A stretch of 64,000 nt of DNA. It comes from Microbulbifer rhizosphaerae. Lineage in GTDB: Bacteria > Pseudomonadota > Gammaproteobacteria > Pseudomonadales > Cellvibrionaceae. Position 1 is the first letter of the stretch. Each line of letters starts with the position of its first letter. A model generated the notes under the pieces. The model saw nothing but the letters and a program-made list of their open reading frames with translations. It ran no database searches and had not been told where the DNA came from. Positions 54,522 through 62,093 of the stretch are shown here, piece after piece. The position numbers and the translations under genes were made by a program. The stretch covers positions 62,001 to 126,000 of the forward strand of contig NZ_JACHWZ010000001.1 of assembly GCF_014191725.1 (NCBI RefSeq), written 5' to 3'.

Positions 54522-55604
54522 TTATGGCTGTCCTTTTTCTTGTTCTTGTTCGGCTGGCTTTTTTTTCCGAACTCTCTTCTTACTTTCACTTATAACCCTA
54601 CGCCCCGATAGAATCTCGCACCCTTGCCCTACAAGATTTATAAAATCAGTAGCATCTGAGAAGTAATTCTTGAATGCAAACCTAATCTCATCTGATGTGT
54701 CCGCTCTAACCAGAACGATATCTCGACCGTCAGCCTGTCTCTCCAACTCAAACAATGCCCTGAGAGCATCAGTTGCATCTTTATACGTGTGAACCTCAAG
54801 ATCACCAGAATCCGAAAATATCAGAATCGTATTTCTCTTTTTGGAGACATCCGTATCTGAGGAATTAAGGCTTCTAAGCATATTAAGAAGACCTATCTCC
54901 CGTTCCTTTGCGAGAAACAGTCTCACCACCTCATCATTTGTGAGTTGCCGATGGGGACCATGATTATTCTCGAAAGCGCGCGCAAGTATTTCGCCAGCAA
55001 GCGCCATAGCTTCTTCATACCGAGAATCCCCCTCTTGAAATTTAGGCTGACTCTCCGTTATAAAACCAATAACTTCAACAGCAGTCGCCCATGCATGTTG
55101 GATATTAGTTCTATATTGAAGCTCGACCATTAATCCCTTAAGGTGGCTCCCAGAATCGGATTTAACATCGTAACTGTATATATCGTGGACGCCGCGATAA
55201 CCCGTGCTTTTCGGACTCTTGATATAATCATATCTATCAACATCATTCTTGAGTTCGTGTTTGAATCTCGCTTTATGTAACTTTTCACGGAACTGATAGA
55301 GCTCTTCAATAGACGGGAATATGAGCCTGCATCCCGCAACATCATCCATCCTGGATAGCTGCATCTTGGGAAATCTATGAAGCTTGCCGATAATCGTAGA
55401 CTTTCTCTTGTGTCGCTGCGCTACAACCACCTGGGACTGCCTAGTGCGCATCCTTAAGACTGCCTGAAAGGTATTCAGAACTCCCCTATGCGCAGCTCTC
55501 CATGAATCAATAACACGCAGATCCTCTTCTGTGGCCGTGGCTTCTCTTATCCTTTCGCCAGCCTTATTTACGCGACTTCTTGAGCCGCCGGGAAAGTCAT
55601 TCAT
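54522..55604 (-). CDS. RelA/SpoT-domain (alarmone synthetase-like) cassette protein
   Basis: 360 aa. The RelA/SpoT nucleotidyltransferase domain covers ~residues 60-190: LHRFPKMQLSRMDDVAGCRLIF, KNDVDRYDYIKSPKSTGYRGVH and MVELQYRTNIQHAWATAVEV. No HD hydrolase, TGS or ACT domain is present. The C-terminal ~150 residues include a ferredoxin-like segment (NTILIFSDSGDLEVHTYKDATDAL) and a basic tail (SKKRVRKKKP). It would make (p)ppGpp, ppApp or modify tRNA as toxic small synthetases do. In a mobile cassette it may be an abortive-infection effector or a stress factor. Confidence 0.88.
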   Translation of the reverse strand: MNDFPGGSRSRVNKAGERIREATATEEDLRVIDSWRAAHRGVLNTFQAVLRMRTRQSQVVVAQRHKRKSTIIGKLHRFPKMQLSRMDDVAGCRLIFPSIEELYQFREKLHKARFKHELKNDVDRYDYIKSPKSTGYRGVHDIYSYDVKSDSGSHLKGLMVELQYRTNIQHAWATAVEVIGFITESQPKFQEGDSRYEEAMALAGEILARAFENNHGPHRQLTNDEVVRLFLAKEREIGLLNMLRSLNSSDTDVSKKRNTILIFSDSGDLEVHTYKDATDALRALFELERQADGRDIVLVRADTSDEIRFAFKNYFSDATDFINLVGQGCEILSGRRVISESKKRVRKKKPAEQEQEKGQP

Positions 55605-55621
55605 TTCAATTTCCTTGCTCT

Positions 55622-55705
55622 GCCGAACATCAATCAGTGGCGCGCCTTAGCGTGTCCAGTGGAGGCCGTTTTTTGGCTGTAACCAACTGCATTTACTTGT
55701 TAGAA
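55622..55705 (-). other. attC-like site
   Basis: 84 bp between cores gccgaac (55622-55628) and gttagaa (55699-55705), overlapping the stop of the next gene. Inner arms include ggcgcgccttagcgtgtcc. Confidence 0.65.
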
Positions 55706-56736
55706 CTGGCCGCGGCTTGAACTATTGGCTTACTCAGAATTTCGACCATGGATTTGCCCGATACCGCAGGTGTATCACCGCCGATGGTATAGCCCGTAGT
55801 TTGAGGGTTAAAGATACAACCCGCAGCCTGAATTAGAATTGCTTCCCTGCTGCCTGGATCGTCAGTTGCATCTACCATAGCCTTATATGTCATGAGTGCA
55901 TTCTGACGGTGCTTGTTAACGATAGAGTTATGTTTATGATTTAAATAATTCTTTGCCGATAGAATTAACAAATAGGCAAGTACACCAAATATTAATAATT
56001 TACTTGAGACTAACTGAACGGTTTCAAATGTATTGACCGGTGCAATCCATGACCATTTGTGTAAAAAAATAGAAGCTATGGCGAAAACTGCTAAAGTTGA
56101 GGCCACCCATATTGTTCTTACCTCCCATTTGGCAGCATCAGTTTCATGTACCGATGATTCAGTTTGGAAGTAGATTGCTTGTTGAGTTACGCCTTGCTCG
56201 GCTGCTGTTTCACGAATATCGCTCAATATTCCTTCGGCACTCTCTTTTTGTGCCTCAAGGCTTTTTTGAATAGAACTAGCTTCATCTTTAATTTGTTGAA
56301 ATGTTGATCTTGCATCTGAATCCAATCGCTGAAAGTCAGCTGAACGATGTAAAGAATATGAAATATGAGGGCTCAGTTTGTTAAACGCTGGATCATATGC
56401 ATTTACAAGTTGAGTCATATAAGTATCGCGTACCGTTGATGGTGTTTGCTGAGCGGATGGATCAAAAGCTATGATTTGATCGAACTTCTGGTAATCTGCA
56501 TCGCACTGTGCCTTTATCTGAGTAAGTATTGCATCAGGAAAATCTTCAAGCGCTGTTGTTGATAACCGTCTATACAACGAGATCAACCGTCTCGATGGCT
56601 CAATTGAATTCTGAAAATTAAGCGAGCTTCCAAGCTCATTGACCCTTGGAAGGTGATCAACATCAAACTCCTGCATTCTCAATAAGCTGACCGTTGCGGA
56701 CTTCAACAGTGTTTTTTCTTCTATTACTTCAGCCAT
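55693..56736 (-). CDS. Hypothetical cassette membrane protein, 347 aa
   Basis: Helical N-terminal region (~1-190) with a coiled-coil part (FQQIKDEASSIQKSLEAQKESAEGIL), then two membrane helices (VRTIWVASTLAVFAIASIFL and KLLIFGVLAYLLILSA) joined by a short loop, and a ~100-aa cytoplasmic end containing GSREAILIQAAGCIFNPQTTGY. No family is recognised. The plan (cytoplasmic coiled-coil sensor plus two-helix membrane hairpin) is seen in several defence effectors, but that is analogy only. First cassette of array 1. Confidence 0.72.
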   Translation of the reverse strand: MAEVIEEKTLLKSATVSLLRMQEFDVDHLPRVNELGSSLNFQNSIEPSRRLISLYRRLSTTALEDFPDAILTQIKAQCDADYQKFDQIIAFDPSAQQTPSTVRDTYMTQLVNAYDPAFNKLSPHISYSLHRSADFQRLDSDARSTFQQIKDEASSIQKSLEAQKESAEGILSDIRETAAEQGVTQQAIYFQTESSVHETDAAKWEVRTIWVASTLAVFAIASIFLHKWSWIAPVNTFETVQLVSSKLLIFGVLAYLLILSAKNYLNHKHNSIVNKHRQNALMTYKAMVDATDDPGSREAILIQAAGCIFNPQTTGYTIGGDTPAVSGKSMVEILSKPIVQAAASSNK

Positions 56737-56772
56737 CTAAATTCCCTCTAGGTTATCTATATAAGTAATTCT

Positions 56773-57131
56773 AACATTTATATAGAGGCCCCCAAGACCA
56801 CTTTGCCCAAGACTGGTATCCTTGGTGAAATTTTACGCAGAATGCCCGCGAAGCCCCGCCACGTCAAGGTGCGGTTCCCGCTTTGGGCAAAGTGATCACC
56901 GCGCCTACTATCCCATTTTCAGGGGGAGAGGTAGCTGCATATTTCTATTGTGATTTTTGACGATTTTCGATTGTGCCGAGATATCGGCCTCGGTGATCAT
57001 TTTTCCATTGGCACTCGTGTTGCCAATGCTGCATCAAGGGCGCCTATGAAAGACGGCGCTGAGCGCGGTGGTTAACGGCGGCCGGATGCGGATGGGGTTC
57101 AATAGGGTTGGCGTGAAAAGCCTTTTGTTTA
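56773..57131. repeat. Repeat R, copy 1, at the 5' end of cassette array 1
   Basis: Begins right after a ttctaac core with tttatatagaggcccccaagacc and matches 62913-63120 closely for ~140 bp, then again over ggatgcggatgggg...gcgtgaaaagccttttgt (57083-57131). About 170 bp unique to this copy lies between. The segment 56786-56905 has inverted ends (cactttgccca / tgggcaaagtg). Could be a MITE-like unit or an attI-proximal sequence. No gene in 56737-57251. Confidence 0.75.
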
Positions 57132-57189
57132 GCGTGTGTCCAATTTTTACGCAATACGCTTACTCGGCTGGGGAATAAAGGTGGTAGTC

Positions 57190-57251
57190 CCCCAAGCTCG
57201 GCCATCGCTGGCCGGGCTTGGGGATCTTTCCGGCCACCGGCAGGTGGCCGA
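57190..57251 (-). terminator. Double hairpin terminator
   Basis: Hairpins cccaagc...gcttggg (57190-57219) and cggccacc-ggca-ggtggccg (57231-57250) just beyond the stop of the 95-aa gene. The same pair lies at 58503-58564. Confidence 0.6.
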
Positions 57252-57539
57252 CTAGTCTCTGGTCAGAGCCCGGAACAGGTCGTAGCCGTCGGACAGCAAC
57301 AGGTAGGCGGCTTCGGATACCACGCTGAGCGCGCGGCTATCGGCACTCTGTACGTCGTCAGAGGCGGTGAGTTCCAGCAGCCTCTGGGCAGCGCCCAGAC
57401 GGTGATTGGCCGTATCCAGTAAATCAAGGGGCTTGGCAGACCGGTCAAAGAAGATGACCGGGTCAACGGTGGGGTGGGCTGTCAGCGCCTGAAGGCTGTG
57501 ACAGGAGGATGGGTTTTGAGTAAACTTCGCGCCAGCCAT
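57252..57539 (-). CDS. Small helical protein, 95 aa, duplicated (copy 1)
   Basis: Reads SLQALTAHPTVDPVIFFDRSAKPLDLLDTANHRLGAAQRLLELTASDDVQSADSRALSV and continues with SEAAYLLLSDGYDLFRAL. It looks like the small DUF3077/DUF6124-type helical proteins of Pseudomonas relatives, function unknown. A near-identical copy is at 58568. A LexA-like palindrome lies ~140 bp upstream. Confidence 0.75.
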   Translation of the reverse strand: MAGAKFTQNPSSCHSLQALTAHPTVDPVIFFDRSAKPLDLLDTANHRLGAAQRLLELTASDDVQSADSRALSVVSEAAYLLLSDGYDLFRALTRD

Positions 57540-57681
57540 TGTCGACTCCTCTATAGTCGGTGATGGTTAGCTGGTCTTGGGTGTTGGTAGCACCCAGGGC
57601 CAGCGCCTTTTGTAAAAGAGACCGGTATTTGGCCTCCTTTCTTTCCTTTGCTATCCAATCCTTTTTGGCAAATTGTATGAA

Positions 57682-57697
57682 CTGGATGCGTATACAG
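57682..57697. promoter_or_regulatory. LexA-like box, copy 1 (degenerate)
   Basis: ctggatgcgtatacag, in minus orientation CTGTATACGCATCCAG; 12 of 16 positions match CTGT-N8-ACAG-type consensus. The paired copy at 58999 is closer to consensus. Confidence 0.4.
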
Positions 57698-57715
57698 TAT
57701 AGGTGGTCTCTAGTA

Positions 57716-58093
57716 CTAAATAAAGTATTGGCTGCAAGATATTTGGATAAGGTAGCAGCTGCGCGCGACTTGATTCGTTAAGCCATCTTTCGCCAGTGGG
57801 TGATATCTTGAATATCGGCCAAGTCGTTCTGTTCGGCCTGTTGTGTTGTAAAGATCCCACCTGATTTGCAGATTGAGCCAGAAATCGGTCGAGACGCCGA
57901 AAAAACGAGCCAAACGAAGCGCTGTGCTGGGTGTAATGCCACGCTTCTGATTAACCAGCTTATTAACACGTTGGTAAGTAATATGAATGGCATCTGCCAG
58001 TTCAAGCTGTGTAATGTTCATCAGGCGCAAAAACTCTTCTACCAGTATTTCGCCGGGATGAATCGGTTGCCTGTGCGTAGGCATGCGGACCAT
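57716..58093 (-). CDS. higA: HigA-type antitoxin with shifted C-terminus
   Basis: 125 aa as read. HigA-family XRE helix-turn-helix: IHPGEILVEEFLRLMNITQLELADAIHITYQRVNKLVNQKRGITPSTALRLARFF, then STDFWLNLQIRWDL. After DLYNT the frame changes: a one-base shift near 57850 gives QAEQNDLADIQDITHWRKMA-stop at 57778, which agrees with the copy at 59096-59163. So the real ancestor ended ~20 residues later in the other frame. The cognate higB is reduced to its first codons upstream. Probably a decaying toxin-antitoxin locus. Confidence 0.82.
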   Translation of the reverse strand: MVRMPTHRQPIHPGEILVEEFLRLMNITQLELADAIHITYQRVNKLVNQKRGITPSTALRLARFFGVSTDFWLNLQIRWDLYNTTGRTERLGRYSRYHPLAKDGLTNQVARSCYLIQISCSQYFI

Positions 58094-58097
58094 ACTT

Positions 58098-58151
58098 CAC
58101 CTCTCCGTTGAAAATGTCTTCCGTGCCCTTGTCTTTGAAATCAACAATCAT
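58098..58151 (-). pseudogene. Collapsed higB toxin remnant
   Basis: From the Met at 58151 the frame reads IVDFKDKGTEDIFNGE, the start of a HigB mRNase, and then joins the higA start directly. About 75 codons of the toxin are deleted, so the toxin is dead while most of the antitoxin is kept. Confidence 0.8.
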
Positions 58152-58152
58152 G

Positions 58153-58192
58153 GTAGAGCGGTAGAGCGGTAGAGCGGTAGAGCGGTAGAGCG
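58153..58192. repeat. 8-bp tandem repeat, five copies
   Basis: gtagagcg repeated five times directly upstream of the higB remnant start; slippage-prone and located in the promoter/leader zone. Confidence 0.92.
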
Positions 58193-58254
58193 GTATCCAT
58201 GCTATGTCAACTCCGGCTCTGGGCATGTTGCTTAACCAATTGTTTTTGCTCCAC

Positions 58255-58446
58255 TCAGGAATCCATGTTCAACTCGCGTATGGCGATACCCGCCGCCGCG
58301 GTGCGGTTCTCCACGCCCAGCTTGAAGAAGATTCCCTCCAGGTGCTTGTTCACGGTGCGCGGGCTGACCGCGAGAATCTCGCCGATTTCCCGGTTCGTCT
58401 TGCCGTTGGCAATCCAGAACGCGGTGCTGGAGGGTTTCCGCGGCAA
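58255..58446 (-). pseudogene. LuxR-type helix-turn-helix fragment
   Basis: 63 aa, FWIANGKTNREIGEILAVSPRTVNKHLEGIFFKLGVENRTAAAGIAIRELNMDS, nearly identical to the C-terminus of the response regulator at 63390. No receiver domain; upstream sequence is replaced by a palindrome at 58451. It is a broken duplicate. Confidence 0.85.
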
Positions 58447-58450
58447 CGGA

Positions 58451-58497
58451 GTCAGGTCTTACATTTGACACGGCTTATGTGAATTGTAAGGCCTGAC
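58451..58497. repeat. Palindrome gtcaggtcttaca / tgtaaggcctgac
   Basis: 13-bp imperfect arms around 21 bp, of the type often found near REP-associated (IS200-like) transposase genes. It cuts off the LuxR fragment. Confidence 0.65.
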
Positions 58498-58567
58498 CCC
58501 ATACCTGCAAGCCCGGCCATTGCTGGCCGGGCTTGGGGATCTTTCCGGCCACCGGCAGGTGGCCGAT

Positions 58568-58855
58568 CTAGTCGCTGGTCAGAGCCCGGAACAGGTCGTA
58601 GCCGTCGGACAGCAACAGGTAGGCGGCTTCGGATACCACGCTGAGGGCCCGGCTATCGGCACTCTGTATGTCGTCAGAGGCGGTGAGTTCCAGCAGCCGC
58701 TGGGCAGCGCCCAGACGGTGATTGGCCGTATCCAGTAAATCAAGGGGCTTGGCAGACCGGTCAAAGAAGATGACCGGGTCAGTGGTGGGGTGGGCTGTCA
58801 GCGCCTGAAGGCTGTGACAGGAGGAGGGGTTTTGAGTAAACTTCGCGCCAGCCAT
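58568..58855 (-). CDS. Small helical protein, 95 aa, duplicated (copy 2)
   Basis: Differs from copy 1 by only a few residues (PTTDPV, DDIQSA, ALTSD). Same promoter and terminators. Intact, so both copies may be expressed. Confidence 0.75.
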   Translation of the reverse strand: MAGAKFTQNPSSCHSLQALTAHPTTDPVIFFDRSAKPLDLLDTANHRLGAAQRLLELTASDDIQSADSRALSVVSEAAYLLLSDGYDLFRALTSD

Positions 58856-58998
58856 TGTCGACTCCTTTTCAGTCGGTGATGGTTAGCTGGTCTTGGGTGT
58901 TGGTAGCACCCAGGGCCAGCGCCTTTTTTATAAAAGAGACCGGTATTTGGCCTCCTTTCTTTCCTTTGCTATCCATCCTCTTTGGGAAATTGTAGAGA

Positions 58999-59014
58999 CT
59001 GGATACATATACAG
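58999..59014. promoter_or_regulatory. LexA-like box, copy 2
   Basis: In minus orientation CTGTATATGTATCCAG, 14 of 16 positions as in the CTGTATATATATACAG consensus, about 145 bp upstream of the 95-aa gene. Suggests possible SOS control. Confidence 0.5.
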
Positions 59015-59095
59015 TATAAGTGGTCTCTGGTACTAAATAAAGTATTGGCTGCAAGATATTTGGATAAGGTCGCGGCTGCGCGCGACTTGATTCGT

Positions 59096-59163
59096 TAAGC
59101 CATCTTTTTTCGCCAGTGGGTGATATCTTGAATATCGGCCAAGTCCTTCTGTTCGGCTTGTTG
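59096..59163 (-). pseudogene. higA 3' remnant
   Basis: Reads QQAEQKDLADIQDITHWRKKMA-stop, the end of a HigA protein in its correct frame. Everything upstream is replaced by cassette DNA. Confidence 0.8.
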
Positions 59164-59164
59164 G

Positions 59165-59407
59165 CTAGACCTCGTCGCGACTGAAATCTTTGATTTGATC
59201 TCCGAAAACAGAGGCTGCCTCTGTTTCTAGGCGCTCTTTCAAGCCGACAACCTCCAAGCAATCATTGCCAGCATCAGCAGCTTCATCTTCATCAGTAGAG
59301 TTCTCTGCTATATCCTTTAGTCGCTGAATTTCTCTTGAAAGAGATTCTAAAACGACTCTAGCTTCCCAGTCTAAAAGTGAGGTTTTAAGCTCTCGTAGAA
59401 CACTCAT
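59165..59407 (-). CDS. Putative antitoxin of a Tse2-like pair, 80 aa
   Basis: Acidic helical protein (LKTSLLDWEARVVLESLSREIQRLKDIAENSTDEDEAAD). Start overlaps the stop of the upstream toxin-like gene (TAATG), so it is translationally coupled. Size, acidity and coupling fit an antitoxin; no antitoxin family is recognised. No complete attC follows: the cassette end is cut by the higA remnant. Confidence 0.65.
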   Translation of the reverse strand: MSVLRELKTSLLDWEARVVLESLSREIQRLKDIAENSTDEDEAADAGNDCLEVVGLKERLETEAASVFGDQIKDFSRDEV

Positions 59408-59781
59408 TATGAAACCTGTTTCTTAAATACCTTTTGACACTTCATGGCCAATTTAGAAAGAAGCCCCTTGAACTCATCAAGAGGCATGTTTGAAACTGGA
59501 CATATACTGTAATGTCCTGGGCGATCATTGATAAGTTTTAGTCCGGTTGGTACGACAGTATGCCTAGGGATTTTCCAAACCCAGCCAGACATAGGAGTAG
59601 AATCTAGCCTTTCCTTGGTTGAAAGTGAAACTCCTTTACCATTTGATACAACAACAATAATTCCATTGACTTCTATTGTATCTATATCCTTGGGTCTCCG
59701 TACATTTGTGAGGCGCGGATCTGTAGAATTTCCAAGACGAAATAGATCCTCTGGCGCCATAAATAAATCTTCAACATTCAC
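59407..59781 (-). CDS. Tse2-like ADP-ribosyltransferase toxin candidate, 124 aa
   Basis: Reads DLFRLGNSTDPRLTNVRRPKDIDTIEVNGIIVVVSNGKGVSLSTKERLD, then GWVWKIPRHTVVPTGLKLINDRPGHYSICPVSNMPLDEFKGLL. The order G-x-S-x..., IP-x(4)-P-x-x-LK, HY-x-I-x-P and PM resembles the Tse2-type toxins (ADPRTs_Tse2 family), which are secreted effectors or toxins of toxin-antitoxin pairs. No signal peptide. The family call is by eye and moderate. Confidence 0.65.
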   Translation of the reverse strand: MNVEDLFMAPEDLFRLGNSTDPRLTNVRRPKDIDTIEVNGIIVVVSNGKGVSLSTKERLDSTPMSGWVWKIPRHTVVPTGLKLINDRPGHYSICPVSNMPLDEFKGLLSKLAMKCQKVFKKQVS

Positions 59782-59815
59782 TTCCTGTTCTCCTTTTGTT
59801 GATTAAGAAATCGAG

Positions 59816-59902
59816 CTCTAACGCTTCACATCACCGGCAGCAAAAAGCAGAGCGACGAAGGAGCGGCGTTTTTTGTCGTTCGAGTGTATGTGATTGTTAG
59901 AG
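59816..59902 (-). other. attC site
   Basis: 87 bp between cores ctctaac (59816-59822) and gttagag (59896-59902); inner arms tcacatcaccg...cgagtgtatgtga and gagcgacgaagg...gtcgttcg. Confidence 0.78.
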
Positions 59903-59908
59903 AAATTT

Positions 59909-60883
59909 TCACTTGAACAATAAGTACAGAACTACAATGCCAGCGACAATCCACCAAACTGAAGACAACGAGCCGCTTTTTTTCTTTGTTTTTGACGACC
60001 TTTTTTGTTTCGGCGTCTCATCATCTAGTTGGAGATTGACCTTCATGACGCGCTCATTCCCCGAATGATTACCTGCACTTTCGATATCCCAGATCGGCTT
60101 AAAGCCACCAACAACATATATATTGATTTTCTTTATAACAGGCTTCACACCGACTGCAACTTCTTTGTAATCACCGTTTACTTCCTCGTAGCTTGTTCTG
60201 TATTGCCAGTTCCGGTCACTTTTCGGGTTAATGCTGTCGGGTAGTTTTTCTAGCGTTTCAAGAACTCGTTTTCTATCCAGAATCGGACACAATTCATTTT
60301 CTTTTAATGTGAGTTCTAGTTCATGCTTGATTCTGTCTTTATCGAAGTGCCAAGCCCCTGACTTATCGAACTCGCCATAATCAAGCCAATCACCTCCCCA
60401 TTCATTGATTGGCATATTTAATCTTTTGCACCCCCAAATATTGGCTTCATATTCTTTTTCACCAAAACAGAACTGTTCAGGCTTATAGGATTTTTGTCTA
60501 TTTCTATAACAACCAACACCATAATAGGTTAAGTCTTTCTTAGTTGCAGCATGCCTATTTATGAGCATTTGAGATGATTTCCAACTTCCAACCAATTCAT
60601 ATAGGTTAATAATCAAATCCACTTCTGTGATTGGTAGTGAGATTTTATGTTGGGCTTGCTTCCCTTCGCCTGTAACTGAGTAAGACGGAATGTTTTTGCA
60701 AATTTGAACTGCCTTGGTAAAGTTTGCCGATGAACTTTCACCAAAAGATATTTCAACATTTGCTATCTGCGATTCTGCGACTGGAACAGTTACCCGATCT
60801 GCTTCAGTGACAGGATCGCCGCACTGAGGACAAAATTTTGATCCCTCGTTTATTCCAGCACCACATTTATCGCATACCAACAT
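59909..60883 (-). CDS. Zinc-ribbon membrane-anchored cassette protein
   Basis: 324 aa from the Met at 60883 (gaggaag ribosome site). An N-terminal zinc ribbon (CDKCGAGINEGSKFCPQCG) is followed by a ~250-aa region of unknown fold with several Cys and Trp residues (YGVGCYRNRQKSYKPEQFCFGEKEYEANIWGCKRLNMP), a Lys-rich stretch (KQKRSSKTKKKSG) and one C-terminal membrane helix (VWWIVAGIVVLYLLF). Function unknown. AT-rich; one cassette with attC on both sides. Confidence 0.75.
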   Translation of the reverse strand: MLVCDKCGAGINEGSKFCPQCGDPVTEADRVTVPVAESQIANVEISFGESSSANFTKAVQICKNIPSYSVTGEGKQAQHKISLPITEVDLIINLYELVGSWKSSQMLINRHAATKKDLTYYGVGCYRNRQKSYKPEQFCFGEKEYEANIWGCKRLNMPINEWGGDWLDYGEFDKSGAWHFDKDRIKHELELTLKENELCPILDRKRVLETLEKLPDSINPKSDRNWQYRTSYEEVNGDYKEVAVGVKPVIKKINIYVVGGFKPIWDIESAGNHSGNERVMKVNLQLDDETPKQKRSSKTKKKSGSLSSVWWIVAGIVVLYLLFK

Positions 60884-60907
60884 GATTCTTCCTCTTGGTT
60901 TTCTTTT

Positions 60908-60967
60908 CTCTAACGCCTCAAGCACCGGCGCAGCTTTGCTGCGTCCGAGTGCTTTGACTTGTTAGCT
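60908..60967 (-). other. attC site (classic 60-bp form)
   Basis: 60 bp between ctctaac (60908-60914) and gttagct (60961-60967), with arms tcaagcaccggcgcag / ctgcgtccgagtgctttga around a short loop; the clearest attC of the window. Confidence 0.88.
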
Positions 60968-60968
60968 G

Positions 60969-61994
60969 CTATTTGCTACCTAAATTAGCTACCTCAAAAA
61001 CTGGAACGCTTTTTCTTGCGCCAGATACAGTTGTATAGGAGGTCATACCCTTAAAAACAAAAAAGTCATTTTTAAATGATTGCCCTTCTTGATAAATTTT
61101 AGCTTTTTCTTTAGCTGCAAGGATGGTGAAGGTTAAATACTCGTTAGCCGCATATTCTGAAAAAGAGTATAAAACTGAATCATCTAATATTTGAATGGCT
61201 TTTAACTTAGGATACCACTTTAAACAAGGATCGTTGTTTAGTTTGTGACAGCCAACGACCTTGTTTATATAGTTCTCAAGCCCCCCATTTTTTTGGGTGT
61301 CGTAGATTAGCTTGATAATATTAACTTTTGCATACCCCGAATATCCATGCTCTTTCGATAATATATCTATTCGGTCTATTTCTTTTTGAGTAGCTTGTTT
61401 TTTTGCCTCTTCTTCGGCCTTTCTTGCTAATCGCTTTTCTTCTTTCTTTCTAAGCCGGTCCTCTTGCTCTTGTTTTTTATTTAACTCCCTTTCTGCTATG
61501 GCTTTTTCTTTTCTGGCCTCGTCTTGTTTTGAAAGCTGTTCATTAAGGGCGTAGAATTTTTCAACGGCTGAGTTTCTATGATTATTAATGTAGGTCATAA
61601 AGTCTTCAGAATATGGGAAAGATTTAGGCTTGCCATTATCAATACCTATTATATATAGATACTCGCAGCTTGATTCGCATTTCCGAAGCGATATTTCACC
61701 GTTTCCTGCTGCCTTGTATTGACTCATATTTGATTCAATTTTTCTAAGGTGTGCGTGGTAGCTATCTATGTTTTTAAGCCACTCGACTGTTCTTTTATAG
61801 TGATCAGATAAAAGATAACCACTTATTGCTTGTTGTCTGACTCTCTTATTGATAGCGGCAAACTCTTGATCTGCTTCATCATATTTTGCAGCCATTAGAA
61901 GAGGCTCAACTTTATCCATATATTCATAGATGTATTTCGCATGTGATACATTTGCACATAAGAGCATTACTAAAAATAATATCCTTGATTTCAT
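60969..61994 (-). CDS. Hypothetical exported coiled-coil cassette protein
   Basis: 341 aa. Signal peptide (ILFLVMLLCANVSHA), a helical region, and a highly charged coiled coil (~155-205, KEKAIAERELNKKQEQEDRLRKKEEK...). The C-terminal domain (~215-341) includes YSGYAKVNIIKLIYDTQ and two Cys (VGCHKL, DPCLKW) plus CESSC earlier, so disulfides are likely in the periplasm. No family is recognised. Third cassette of array 2 counted from its 3' end. Confidence 0.75.
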   Translation of the reverse strand: MKSRILFLVMLLCANVSHAKYIYEYMDKVEPLLMAAKYDEADQEFAAINKRVRQQAISGYLLSDHYKRTVEWLKNIDSYHAHLRKIESNMSQYKAAGNGEISLRKCESSCEYLYIIGIDNGKPKSFPYSEDFMTYINNHRNSAVEKFYALNEQLSKQDEARKEKAIAERELNKKQEQEDRLRKKEEKRLARKAEEEAKKQATQKEIDRIDILSKEHGYSGYAKVNIIKLIYDTQKNGGLENYINKVVGCHKLNNDPCLKWYPKLKAIQILDDSVLYSFSEYAANEYLTFTILAAKEKAKIYQEGQSFKNDFFVFKGMTSYTTVSGARKSVPVFEVANLGSK

Positions 61995-62012
61995 GATGTT
62001 CCTCTATTAATG

Positions 62013-62093
62013 GCATAACGCCCGGCTTACGACGCGCCGGTTTGGAGCCGCAAAGCGGCGGAAAATCGGTCGCTGTGCAGCCGATTGTTAGCA
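62013..62093 (-). other. attC site
   Basis: 81 bp between gcataac (62013-62019) and gttagca (62087-62093), with an inner hairpin gccgcaaagcggc and outer arms gccggcttacg/ccgattg partly paired. Confidence 0.82.

Larger units (their letters stand above)
57192..57842. repeat. Direct repeat D, copy 1 (~650 bp)
   Basis: Covers a double hairpin terminator, the 95-aa gene, its promoter and the 3' end of higA. It recurs at 58506-59162 with about 95% identity by eye. Confidence 0.85.
58506..59162. repeat. Direct repeat D, copy 2
   Basis: Second copy of 57192-57842. Ends in the higA 3' end, exactly where cassette array 2 begins. Confidence 0.85.

Noticed and set aside
58153-58192. Possible CRISPR or iteron array
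   Set aside because: 8-bp units in direct contact, no spacers, no rep gene nearby.
58869-59261. 130-aa minus-strand frame across the higA remnant
   Set aside because: Crosses the array junction and the promoter of the 95-aa gene in a wrong frame; chimeric and non-coding.
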